The translations under genes and the position numbers were made by a program. A DNA stretch of 64,000 nucleotides from NCBI RefSeq assembly GCF_932294415.1, contig NC_065535.1:86940862-87004861 (forward strand), read 5' to 3'. Positions 48,501 to 60,563 of the stretch are shown here, piece after piece (the first letter of the stretch is position 1; each line of letters opens with the position of its first letter). This DNA comes from Quercus robur (taxonomy: Eukaryota > Streptophyta > Magnoliopsida > Fagales > Fagaceae). Under the pieces are notes generated by a model. It did not search any database and was not told the origin of the DNA. It saw only the letters and a list, made by a program, of their open reading frames with translations.

Positions 48501-50947
48501 AGATGAAAATTTAATTGTTAGTCTATAATCTGTTGATCATGATAATTAAGACAGAAACTAGGCAGCAATCTGTTACAACTTTACTATATATTCTTAATCT
48601 GGTGGTTCGTATATGCAATGAAGAAACTCAAACTCCATTTTTGAGTCCTAATTATGTCTGCTTTAATTAAGCCACATGCAATTATCAAGGAAGCATTAAT
48701 TCTGTCTCATTGCCTACTAGGGTTAGCTAGAATGCATTTAGAAGTTCATACAAGAACTAGTATTTCAAAAACCTGTGTCCAGACTCATGAAGACCACAAT
48801 AAGGTCAATTAAGTCCACATACAGGAAATAAAAGAATGAGACACTCTTTTATCCATTGACATCCTCCATCTCTACAAGTCTGTTTGTATGACAGAATAAT
48901 AATTTTCTTCATATGTTACCATTCTTGCATAGAAACTCAACCATGACCACTTACACCATCTTCTAGGATATAACTATAGGAAAAAAAATGATTAAAGCAC
49001 GTTCCATGCTTTATTTGCATAACTACTTTATATGCTAAACCACAGAAGCACCAAGAAAATTTTATTGCCTTTGAAATTACATTTCCCCAGGGGTGTACAA
49101 CATCCTCCTTTTTTATGTAATATAACGATCTTCATCAATCATTCCCTGGAAAGGCATATCTAGAATCTCACTTTGCCACTTCATTTAACCTTATAGATAA
49201 ACATTCTATGAACTACAAGTCTACAACAGCTTGGGAATTATGTTAACTCTGATGTTTAATGTTTCTTAATGATGTATTCCTAAGGAGACTCACTAGAAGT
49301 AGCAGACTCTCTAATCAAGTCAGTATGCCCCATACCAAAAAGGATTACTTAATGCTGCAAAAATATTGTCATTTGTCTTTAATCTTTTGTCAGCATCATA
49401 AAGATCTCTGGCTGAAAATGAAAAAGGGATGCTGATTGCCAGCATCTAATATTAATGTTGGAACTCACCTTCCAGGCAGATCAGATTGGCCTAACTTTGA
49501 CAAGGCACGCTCCACTTCTTCACTGACCTGTTATTAATGAAAATGGCAGAATTAACAATAGAAGACCTCAATGAATTTATGCTTTGCTACTGATTATTAT
49601 ATATATATACACATATATATCTCTTTCAAAAGCCTATGGAAAAGATGCAATATGTTCTGTACATGTGAATGCATAATCGATGATAGTAATAAAGTAATAT
49701 GATTCATTCCTTTCACTATTTTGTAGGTGGACTTCAAAAAGTAGTAAAAGAGCCACATTAGTTATCTATTGTTATGAATTGTCATTTGCAAAACTTAAAA
49801 GTAAAGTAATTTTCAAGATATGAACATTTTAAGATAACAAAATGAAGTTTAATCATTTCCACAAACTGAACCAATATGCAAATTCTATTGTTGAGCAAGG
49901 AAAATTATCCAAAACTCAGCAATTGTTATCAGCTGAAAGAGGGCTGGCCAGAATAAAAGAATGATTCTCCAATTTTGCAGTAACTCACTTGGGAAAAGTA
50001 ACTGTACAACTTACAATTCTGCGAAGAAGAGGCTCCAAAGATGAGCAAAGTCTTTGCAGACTATCCACCTTCAAAGCTTCCACAATTACACTGCACATAG
50101 ATTGAACTGTACAATCATTGAAGTGGACTCACAAAACTGAAACTTAAAACTTGCATAGAGAACGTTAAGCAAAAATGTAAAAAAAAAAAGAAAAAAAAAG
50201 AAATACCATGTGATATTGAACTATACTGTTGATCAAATTTCTGGAGAAGTTTAAGGAAATCAAAATGTAAAATCAAAACCTTTACCCCCTTTGCCTCACC
50301 TCTCATTAATAGCCATCTATTAATTCCATACTATCTAAGAAACAAGGGTCAGTAGTAAATTTAACCATCCTTTTCTTGCTTATCAAGTAATTAGTATATG
50401 TTTCTCAAAAAAAAAAAAAAAATAGTATATATTTTTGAAGAACTATCCAATGTTTCCTACATACTATCATGTGATTGAGTTCATATTTGAGTAATTTCAA
50501 ATTGCAATGGCAAGAGACTGATCATGATTGATTGGTGGAGTATAAAGTGGAATAATAGATTGGGATAAAGGATTTTTATTCCGGGAAAAGACATTCTAAA
50601 GTAACACTATGTGCACAACAAACTTTCTAATGTGAAAATGGCATCAGATTATAAACTAGTATTAATGGAGAAACTGATTCAAATCCATAAAACTATTCCA
50701 GAGCTTATGTGCACAAAGACTATTCCAAAAGCAAAAGCAGAAAACTTTAACCATTTTTAAAAATAAAACAAAAGCACCCATCAACAAAAACCCAATATAT
50801 TCATTACTCAATAAAGAAATTATACGAAACAAACCTCGCTAAAGCAGGCAACTTTGGCTTCTTCGATCCAGGCTCGTGCTCTGCATCATCCTCCACAACC
50901 TGCTCATACCCTCTCTTGTCCACTCTATTGCTTCTTGAACTTTCCAT
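45526..50947 (-). CDS. CBP60-family calmodulin-binding protein
   Basis: Plant-specific calmodulin-binding DNA-binding protein of the CBP60 family, whose members act in the nucleus in immunity and salicylate control. Seven exons on the minus strand: 50947-50835, 50090-50015, 49527-49469, 48493-48000, 47374-47214, 47091-46888 and 46236-45526. They total 1818 nt and 605 residues in one continuous frame with GT-AG introns. The N-terminus is [20 protein letters not shown], then [12 protein letters not shown]. The central conserved region includes [51 protein letters not shown] and [19 protein letters not shown]. The C-terminus [20 protein letters not shown] is a basic amphipathic stretch fitting the C-terminal calmodulin site of CBP60a-f, and unlike CBP60g or SARD1. 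It is most like CBP60B/C/D; the exact orthologue is not set. Confidence 0.95.
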
Positions 50948-52526
50948 ATATTCCAAATTTAGAAACCCAATAAGATTGTTTGTTAGTTTGTTACCAAGAA
51001 GCTTCACAGAAGAAGCAACAACACCAACTCTAAGCCTCAAATATCAAACCCAAAAAACAAAAAGCTGCTTTTTATGGAAATTTCTGGATCTGGGTAGTGA
51101 ATGAAAGATCTATTGGTTGAGTCCATTAAGACGGATCTAAATAAAGGTTTTTCTCATTATTTTATTATAAAAAAATTGAAGTATATATATTTAAATTATA
51201 TATGTGCGTGTATGGAGGGTATATAATTGAAGATCACAGCTGTATTTTAGTGTGTATTGCATCGCGTGAGTGCATGTTACGTTGAAAGTTGAAAGCGCGT
51301 TTTTTGGTTTCTTTTTATGGGACTCATGAGAGTCATGGAAGAACCTATTTGCTTTGATACATTTTGACTGTCTTTTTCCTATAAAGAAAGTCAAATGGCT
51401 GACAGTTTAGTTGAGTTCCAACCGACAGTAACGACCCCACGTATCTGATTTCTTGACGTTAGTGTTTGGCTTAGGATATCATAGTTTGCTTCTCAAAAAA
51501 AGGATATCATAGTTCAGTTCCTGTTTGGATAGTATGAAAATGTACCATTGGCCTTGGATGTTAGTCTGGGTCCGATCACAAAAGTGCTTTAAGAGCCTCA
51601 AACTGTTCTGTTTTTAGTACAATTTGAATTGCCAAACATTTGATAATTTCCAAAAAGCTAAAGAGTTTTGAAGTGGTCGTTCAAACTAAAAACAACTTTA
51701 ATACTGATTACTAAAGCTGAAGTTAAGAACTTTATGTGAAAAAACTCTACAATTCAATATTCATGTTTTATAAATTCCGAATTTTAAAAACATTGTTCAC
51801 TATAATTAACGCTAATAAGAGCCTTTCGGTTAAAGCTCTATATTGCAAAATCTCTACTATTAAAGCTCTACTTCTAATAGCAATACCAAACAGACACTAA
51901 ACATATGGTGCTAGAAATTTGATCAATGTCACTCTTAGAGCCTCATTGAGCAAGTATAATGATAATAATATTTAAAGGCTTCTCAGACTTTAATATTCAT
52001 GAGACTTACTGTGAGAGTTTCGAATGGGTAAGGACAGGATGATGGATGTGATGAATGTGTCACACATATTCAATATAAAGGATTTTGAAGAAAAATAATT
52101 TACCTAATTGATGATGGAAGTCATCGTTCTTCTGCGTAATAAAAAGATTCATAATTCTGTATTCATCTGATATTTAAACATCAAGTTCTCCAAGTGGAAG
52201 CCAATTTGGTTGAACTGGTTAAATATCAGCTGAAATTACATACACATGACAAACAGTCTGAAATTGTGTTCCTAACCAGCAAGGAAATGCTTGTAACAAG
52301 TAATGCATTTCCAGATACATCATATCTGCATGTAGTAGTAAATGGTAGAGCTGAGAGATCCATTACAACATCATTTATAATTTAATGATTGGCATACATG
52401 TCATCTGAGAGAGAGTATCTGCCTCAACAAGGTGTCAACTAGCACTTTGCTTGCCTGCTTGTATAATAACCACGGATAGAACGATTCACTACTTCATCTG
52501 AAAAGATTATACCAAATTTTACAGTC
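50948..52526. other. Interval between CBP60 5' end and ELMO 3' end
   Basis: Contains the CBP60 5' UTR and promoter (near 50948-51120 and beyond, read on the minus strand) and the presumed ELMO 3' UTR at the right side. No clear TATA box was singled out. The sequence 51840-51900 contains repeated AAAGCTCTA words. Confidence 0.4.
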
Positions 52527-55500
52527 CTATTCCCCTTCCCAACCCATTTGACGGGCTCTAAGCTCCCACAATGAAGTCACCTTTCTCTCCTTGATCAGCA
52601 GTGCCTCAGACCGCTCTCTGGCCTCCTCACAGGTTTCAGTGGCAGCATTGCATTTTTCTGCCTCCCTCTGGTACTGGGAAGCCGCCCTTTTAGCTTCAGC
52701 AAAGGTAATGTTCATATGGCGAACACGCTCCTCAGAAACAGCCTCTTGCAGTTTCAACTCCTCTGTTAGAAGGTCCACAAATTGCTTCTCCATCTCCTGC
52801 TTGAGATCTGGGTCATTACCTCCACAATCTGTTCATCAGCACAATGAACATCACATAAATGAGCAAATAACTAGAAAGATGAACCATAGGGCAAAGCAAG
52901 AGTTAAGGCTTTCCAGATGGTAGAAGCAGGAAGCATTTGGTGGCTACGAATGTCATGACAAAACCTAAATTGATCCTCATGCAAAGGTTATAAATTAGGC
53001 CCCAACGGGCCAACAACCAGAAGAATTCCCTAAAATTTTTATTCTGATTGTGGCATAATTTAAGGTATGTCATAAAAAGGTACTTTAGATTTTATACTTT
53101 TTAAAGAAATAGCATGAAGAATCAACTGATGAAAGGGAAAGATTGAGCAAGAGCCAAGACAAAAGAGCCATTTGGCAAAGAGATAAATGGATATGGAAAG
53201 GTTGGAGCTCCATAGTTGGCAAAATCAACTTTATGGCAACACTAGTTCCTAACAAAAATTAAATGTACTAGAAATGCAAATTTACAAGAACATATTAGTT
53301 AAAATATTTTATCAATACAAGCCAACTCAGTGTTGACAAAACTTAGAAAGAACATAGTTCTTATGTTATATTCACATTTTCAACCTAGAAAATAAAAATG
53401 CAATCTAATCTGTGGATGGACACTGGAAAAGACATAGTATGCGTGGTCCAAACATATGCACAAAAAGTTTATAAAACCATAGAAAATAGACAAGCCACAA
53501 TTCCTTTTAAAGGAAAGAAGCACAGAAAGAAATATAAAAGATGGACTTTGATTCTTCAGTATAAATTCTTCATTTTCAAGAGAATAAAGATGAATGTGAT
53601 GAATATTGAGTAGCATAGGAATTTCTTTACTAAATTAACAGAGCATAGATGAATGTAAACTATGTTAACATGGTAATTTCTTCACCAAATTAAGTCAGGA
53701 GGATGAACTCTAACCTGTGACAGAGAGATTGGCTAGCCCTGCAAGAGAATTGAAAAAGCCCAGAGATGGCCAATATTAGTATATATACAATAATTTATTT
53801 CAGATTAGAGCAAAATTGGAATTTTGAAATTCAAAAGAGTCTGTGTAACAAGAAATAAAGTAGAAAAGATTAGGATATCAATAATAGACATTCCAAATCT
53901 ACATATAATTTCAATAGCCAAATTCATTTGTGCAAAACCAGGAATAAAAAGGCTGCATATGAATAAATCCAAAATAATGCATTAAAACAGATGTACGAGA
54001 AGGCATATAGAAGCATGTAGAAAACCTTCCAGATAAACTATAGGTAAACCACAAATCTTTTTTGATAAGTAGGTAAACAAATGGTTATCTTCATATCTTC
54101 TAATAGCAAACATTTGGATTTTATTTTATTCTTTCAGCCCACCCTTGTGCTTTCATCATCATAATAGCTGGATGGTAATAGACAGATTGGCCAATGACAT
54201 TTCCTTAACATCCAGAAAAATAGCCAGTTAATTCTTTTTAAGTTTAACATCAGAGATTGACAACAATGAAGAAGCATCACCAAGCACAAAGAGGCCTAAC
54301 TACAAGTCACAGTCATGTGTCAAAAGAGACATCAAAATCATGAGATCACATATGGGCTCAGCTGAAACAAGAAGTATTTCGGGCAGATCATTTCCAATTT
54401 TATATTTATTCACTATGAAAGCACCTAGATAGGATCCACTTAGGTGGGACCAGATCTGGGTAATACCCTATTCCACTATTTACAAATGAAAGCATGAAAA
54501 TACCAAAATTTGAAGGAAAGGATGGGACAGTCTGAATCAAACCAAATAACCATTGACATTGTTTTAATTACTGAATGATATAAATAGTTCAAAAAAAACT
54601 GGTTGAAACAAATCAGTCAACAAAACTTTTCAAAACACATATGTACAGTAAATCCTTATATAAAAAATGTATCCCCGACTCACAACCATTAAGGTCAAGG
54701 TCACAGGATGGGCATGGCAGCCATATCAGTGGAAAAGTAGGGTTGATATGTATAGCATGAATGGGGTTTTTGGGTTCCTCTCTCATTATAATGGTGTTCT
54801 TGTATACTCCAGCTGTGGTGCCATAATTTGAACCAAACAAAAGGAAAGATCATTGGTACAACAGCACTGGACAGCATTTCTCAACTTATTGTAGATCTCC
54901 AGAACGAGATTTGTCAAGTATTGTGAAGCCACATATGTGCCCTAATTTGACCAAGTCCCAAATTATTCATGATAAAATAAGAGTTTTGCTAACTGATATA
55001 ACAAACACATAAGATCTCTGTTCTATTTTCATTCTAACTTGAAATGCTTCCTACGTTCTCAAATTCATTCTTGAGTTTTTAGGATCAATTGCAACAGTGG
55101 TTGAATCACCATGTCAAAAGGCAAGTCTATAGAAATCTGTACCTCATTAATGACACCAACTTACCACCATACTTAAGTACAACGTGACAAATATCTGTGA
55201 AGGTATCATATTCATACTACCAGTGTAAACAAATATAACGAAATAATGCGACTTGCAAAACTTCTGGGGTGGATGCAAGGTACAAGTCTCCAATCACTCA
55301 AAATTATAGATGTAGACGTAGGAAGAAGATGGCCTAACCAGTGGCCTTAAGGATGGAGCTTGCTTTCAGTTGGGCCTAAGGCCTAATCAATTAATTTCTA
55401 GTATTTATTTTATCAACCACAATTCTAAATATAGTAAGGCAGAGAACTGTTGTTCATAGGAGCACAGGAGTTACATTCGTAACTTATGCTCATGCTGTGA

Positions 55501-57167
55501 AATTCTATCTTTCTAAGTACTTGGTTTGGGAATTTAAAGTATTTTCTTTTCTTACTTGGTTTAAGAATTTAATTCCTTTTCTTAAAATATGTTCGTAGAA
55601 TTAGTTAATTTTCTAACTTGGTTTAGGAATTTAATTCATTTTCTTACTATATTTTAAAGAACAGGGTTAGGTATTGTTTTACAGTTTGCTTGAGTAATGA
55701 AAGTTATTGTTGGAGTTTTTCCTTCAATAGCTTGGTACTGATTCCAAGCAACCCTAGGTGCAGATTCCTAGGTTTTTTTCTCTCTTACTTGGTGCCAATT
55801 CCATTCAAGCCTACGTGTTGATTCCAACATTATTTTATTTTCTATTCTTCAATTTTGGTGTTGCATCAGTTTTGGTCTTGTCCTGCATCAAAATTCTACT
55901 TGGATTGTTTAAGAGAAACAGTTTCATGCAGATTTCCATTTACCTTTTCTCTTTTCTCTTTTCTCTCTTCTAGGCTTGGGGTTGGGTGAACATCGATATT
56001 GGTATGGTGTTTGACTAGCCATCTCATGGTTGGTCAATTAACTATTCCATATTCAGACATTTCTGAGCACCCATGGAGTTAAAAAGATAGTTATTTAAGT
56101 CACCACTAGTTAAAGGCCAGAGGCTTCTTAATAAAGGCAATAATAAATCTTTCTGCCACAAAACTGAGTGCATGATCATGTGTGAACTCAGATCTAGAAA
56201 GGACTTCATAGAGCCCAAATAAAGCTTGGTTGCAGACTTGCAGTTCCTCTTAAGATATGCTAAATAGCAGTAGTTTTATGGAAAAAATCAAGGGGGGAAA
56301 AAAGTCTGTCATGTGAATAGAGGATGTAAAATAAGACAAGGTCAGATCTTCATGAATTTCCTACAGATGCATGGGAACATCTATGGGATCAAAGAAGAAA
56401 TTCAAAACCATCAAGTGGAGATCTCTCAAACACAAAGTGGGCTCCGTTTAGTTCCATTCAATATACATATAACACCCAGAAACTGAAATGGGTTTCCTTT
56501 TATTTCAATAAGTTGGTTAAACCCAAATAGAAATAAAAAGTTCACAAACTAGAATCCAAAACTAGAAATTACTCCAAAAAAAAAAATCTCGAAATGGCAA
56601 ATATAAAGTAACTCTTAGTTTCACTATAAATCTAAGCCTGAACTGAAATTTAACTGTTCTAAAAGGCCAAGCAGGAAAGGTCAGATTCCAAATCGACGAA
56701 TTGGGCACCCCCTTAATCTCATACAATTCAGCTCATAATCAAAACAGAGTAGTAAAACAAATCCAAACCTGAATTGGGTTTCAGTTTCTCAAAGTAATTC
56801 ACTAAATCAGCCACCACATCGAATCAAAAACACAAATTCATGATCTGGGTATTGCTTAATTTCACTCGAATCAACATACAATCAATCAAAATCAGAAATT
56901 TACAGCATCCAAGCACCCAAATCAATCAAAAAAGAAAACCCAGATAGAAAGAGAAGAGAAGGGTGTTATACCAGGAGCAATCTTGAGAAGGGAGAGAGGA
57001 GGAGGGCATTCACACGTGCAAAGAGGACAAGAAGGTTTGGAAGAGCCACCAAGCTTTAAACTCTCCTTCAATCTCCAATACAGAGCCGGACCACACACTG
57101 CTAAAGCTGATACTACTGCAAACACAACCAGACAACACCGCAAGCACGTGGTAGATCGCCTTGACAT
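52527..57167 (-). CDS. DUF1068 protein, ELMO/NKS1-like pectin scaffold
   Basis: Small plant-specific Golgi protein of the DUF1068 family. Arabidopsis ELMO1-5 (including NKS1) support homogalacturonan synthesis and cell adhesion. Three exons on the minus strand: 57167-56972, 53738-53715 (24 nt) and 52828-52527; 522 nt, 173 residues. Residues about 12-31 form one membrane anchor (CLVVFAVVSALAVCGPALYW). A Cys/Pro stretch follows (CPLCTCECPPPLSLLKIAPG), then GLANLSVTDCGG, which spans the microexon. A charged, coiled-coil-prone region runs to the end (QEMEKQFVDLLTEELKLQE, QREAEKCNAATETCEEARER, KERKVTSLWELRARQMGWEGE). Intron 1 is 3.2 kb. The microexon supplies GLANLSVT, which is strongly conserved. 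Length fits the family. Confidence 0.94.
53715..53738 (-). other. 24-nt microexon of the ELMO-like gene
   Basis: On the minus strand it lies between CTCTTGCAG and GTTAGAG, encodes the LANLSVT block and keeps the frame between exons 1 and 3. Gene predictors often skip exons this short; skipping would delete eight residues without a frameshift. Confidence 0.88.
55518..55648 (+). repeat. Three copies of a 31 bp motif in ELMO intron 1
   Basis: ACTTGGTTT(G/A)(G/A)GAATTTAA followed by a T-rich tail with TTTTCTTA occurs at about 55519, 55554 and 55615. It is followed by sequence ending TTGTCCTGCATCA, which resembles an LTR end. The whole may be a fragment of a retrotransposon in the intron, but no boundaries were confirmed. 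Confidence 0.5.
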
Positions 57168-58175
57168 TTCTCTCTGTGTGACTTGTGTGTCTCTGTCTCT
57201 GTGTGTTTGTGTGTAAGTGAGAAAGTGAGATCCAATGAAGTACTGGTTAAGTTCTATGAATGCATACTCGTTTTCATGTTTTTAATATGTACTTTTTTTT
57301 TTTTCTTGAAATTTGAAGAAGTCGGTGTCTTCACATCGAGAAGCTGTAAAATTTTAGCATACCAGTTTTTCTGCTGATATTCTGATCTAAAATGTGAAGT
57401 AGATTTCGCTATTGGGTTATTTGTTGGATCCCAATTTATTTACGTCAACGGATTCCAATTTATATATTCTTGGGTACATGTAACAGTTATTTAAGTTTTT
57501 GTTTATATACTATTTTAAGAAAGTTTTTATACTATTTTTATAAATCTTTTTTTTAATTTTCACATAAAAAATTTCCTTAAAATATTTGTTAATTTTTCTG
57601 TTTATTCTTTTTGACCATTGGACTTACCCTTCGTTTTTGTTGAGAAGCTTCTTGGGTAAGAGATTTGAGCGATGTGTTTGACAATTTAAAAAAAAAAAAA
57701 AAAATTAAGCAATATTAAGTTATTCACAAAATTTATTTTATAATAATTTTATAATAAATTATAAATAACAAGTTATTATTGATTCTAATTTGGATTTGTT
57801 ATTGAAATTACCTTTTAGTCTACTAATAACCGTAAGTAACAACTTACAACTAAAATTTAGTGTAAAAATGTTGTAGCAATAACATTTTTTTTTTAGTTCT
57901 AAGAAAAAATAAGATTATGTTTTAGTTTGATATAATTTTTTTTAATTTTTTCTAGTTTATTTGATTATGGACACTTTTTTTTAATTCTGTTTATTCAATT
58001 TTATATTTTAAAGTTTTTTTTTTTTTTTTTTTTTTTACTGTTAATGATGGAAAACTTTCCCGAAACCAAAGTGGGACCTAAATTAGTGGCAATGCCACTG
58101 CTTGTTTGCTGGGGTGTTCATAACATTGAACGATTTCTTAAAATACAGTATAAAAAATTCTTTTTAAACTGTTTG
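57168..58175. other. ELMO promoter side and AT-rich DNA
   Basis: Read on the minus strand, 57168-57230 is the ELMO-like 5' UTR with a short GT/CT-type repeat. Beyond it the sequence is AT-rich with long A and T runs, and nothing further was recognised. Confidence 0.4.
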
Positions 58176-58330
58176 GCCCTCATATATTGAACACTTCTTG
58201 ACTTAAGATGCCCACTTATATATCCTCAAATAAAATATTGAACACATCTTGGCCCTCATATATCCTCATATAAAATATTGAACACTTCTTGACTTAAGAT
58301 GCCCACTTGGCCCTCATAGATAATCTCTAA
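58176..58330 (+). repeat. 91 bp duplication
   Basis: ATTGAACACTTCTTGACTTA and the following AGATGCCCACTT recur with a 91 bp offset (58186 and 58277), with a TTGGCCCTCATATAT word before or after each copy. Confidence 0.8.
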
Positions 58331-60407
58331 CCCTTTAAATAAAAGTAAAAACCTCAAATAACAACAACAAAAATTTGTCCAAATAATAGTAAAAATATTC
58401 TAAACACCAACAAGATTAAGTTGAACAACAAAAAAAATAATTAATAAAAATGCCATTTTTTTAGCCTTTCAAAAGCAAAAAATAAAAAAACCTTTCAATA
58501 ATTCAATGATTCCTTCAAGACTTCAACCCATTCCCAAAAATTTAAAAAAATTCCTAATTTAATAAAAGACTATATATCATTATTTTAATATTTTTCTTCT
58601 TTTCATCATAATTTTTTTTGTCAAAACACTAGATCATGTGTATCTACATGCTAGTTATATATATATTATTGGGCTAATGCTTTTGACCAAGGCACAGGAA
58701 TATTGCTCATCTTCATGGCCAAAAGAAAAAAGAAAGGAAAATAAAATCATCAATAGATAGATCCTTGAATTTTAAAATTTTGAAATTTGAGTTGTATGTA
58801 TGCTAGTCCCAGGATCGTTAGGTAGTGGTCTCAGAAAATTGGCTTCCGTTGGGTAATTCACCATGGCCGTATAAATGAAAGCTGACAGTAACTAGTCCCA
58901 AGCTGAGTATATCGAGTGAAAATGAAATCAAGTTTTTTTTTTTTTTTTTTTTGAGAAACTGAAAATGAAATCAAGTAAGCGTGAGAAATTGCAACATAAC
59001 ACACAAAAAAAATTCCCACAAGTAGAAACTAGCTTAGGTAGACAACTATGCCAACAAATCCTTACTCCCCACAACCGTTGCTGGATCCGAAATACGCCGG
59101 GGTTGTAAATGACATAGCGTTCCTGACAGAAAATGACTACTCCTTCAGAAAAACAAAGTTATTCAAGTTTTGCGTTCTTTTCTCTTAACTTTTGTAGCTC
59201 CATGACCAAAATGATGCATGAGATTGAATGAAAGAAGTCCAAATACTTTTATATGAATCAAATTATAGGACTAGCAGTAGCAGCGCAGTTCATGTTAAAT
59301 ATGTTATCAACATGCCTCAAAGTCGCATTATTTTTCTTACCATTGTCAATCGATCTCCTCGACAGTTCATGTTGCACACTAGCGCTTTTTCTTTCACCAT
59401 CAATAAGTTCAAAGCAAACTCTTTAATTAATAATTAATAATTTTCTTAAGGTGTTCCTTAAGAAGCATAATTTCTCAGGGTGTTTCATTAATTATAAAAT
59501 TATTAATTGTTGTTTAGTGTAACATAATTTCATTTGTTTTTCTTTTATAATGTATTGGTTAATTAAATTATTAATTATTATTTATTAGTTGCTTCATTAT
59601 TTTTCTTTACTAACTATTAGCACACACTCCACTGTGCACTAGCACACACCCCATATGCATTATCCACAGCCAACCCACTGCCTGCCTAGTGCCTAAGTCC
59701 TAACATAATTTAATTTTATCTTTTATTGGTAAGTTAGGCTAACTGCCTCTCATGCCTTTACTTCCCCTAATTCAAATATCCCAATTGGCGGACACGTATA
59801 TTGGGTTTTGGTTTGTTTGTTTTTTTTTTTTTTGGAGAATCCGTGGGTTTGCTACCATCTGTTGGGTTTGTCATATGTTGTTTTTTTTTTTTTTTTTCTT
59901 TAGATTAGGTTTGCTTTTTCATTTGTTGTTTAGGATTGATGTTGGGTTTTTTTTCCTTGGGTGGGCAGTGGGCTTGCTCTGTTACATTTTTTTTTTTTCC
60001 AGATTTTAGTTCAAAATTTTTTTTTGGGCTTCTTTTTTTTGCTTGAAAGTAGAACAAATAATATATATATATATATATATATTTTTTTTTTTTTCATTTG
60101 AGGGTGTTCCTGATTTTGCTTGAGGGTGTTCCTAATTTTTTTTAAGGGTAAACAAATAAAAAAATTTAAATTATTATATATATAATTTTTTTTTCACTTT
60201 GATTAAAATACTATGTTCCTGAATACTATGGTTCAAAATCAAGAAAGCAACTGCCACTACTTCACATCATTTCACTTTGATTAAAATAAAATTAGTTATA
60301 AACAAAATCATCCAAAGCCAAGTGGGGAAGTCTGAACTTTTTTTTTTGTTGCTAACTGGGGAAGTTTGAACTTATTACTTCCTCCATATATATATATATA
60401 TATATAT
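58331..60407. other. AT-rich intergenic DNA
   Basis: No gene supported. (TA)n lies at about 60061-60081 and T runs at 59820-60000. A less AT-rich patch at 59040-59110 was not identified. Confidence 0.4.
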
Positions 60408-60563
60408 ATAAGGCCCACCAAAGCCCACAATTGGGGATGCTTCATATGGTAGATTTTGCTTCAAGCTCCTAATCAAAATTGCAAAATCAGCCAATGCTTG
60501 TTGTGAATTTAAGTACCCCAATGTCTCTGCAGACTTGTAAGAGTCCTTTCCAAATGGCATTGA
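60408..60563 (-). pseudogene. Orphan exon fragment of S28 (Pro-X) carboxypeptidase
   Basis: The minus-strand translation ESMPFGKDSYKSAETLGYL, then NSQQALADFAILIRSLKQNL, then EASPIVGFGG matches the region just before the nucleophile motif GGSYGG of lysosomal Pro-X carboxypeptidase-like enzymes (family S28). The frame stops matching exactly where the serine motif should follow and passes into a TA microsatellite (60387-60410). In-frame stops lie just upstream. No other exon of the enzyme was seen nearby, so it is a detached fragment without an active site. Confidence 0.75.
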
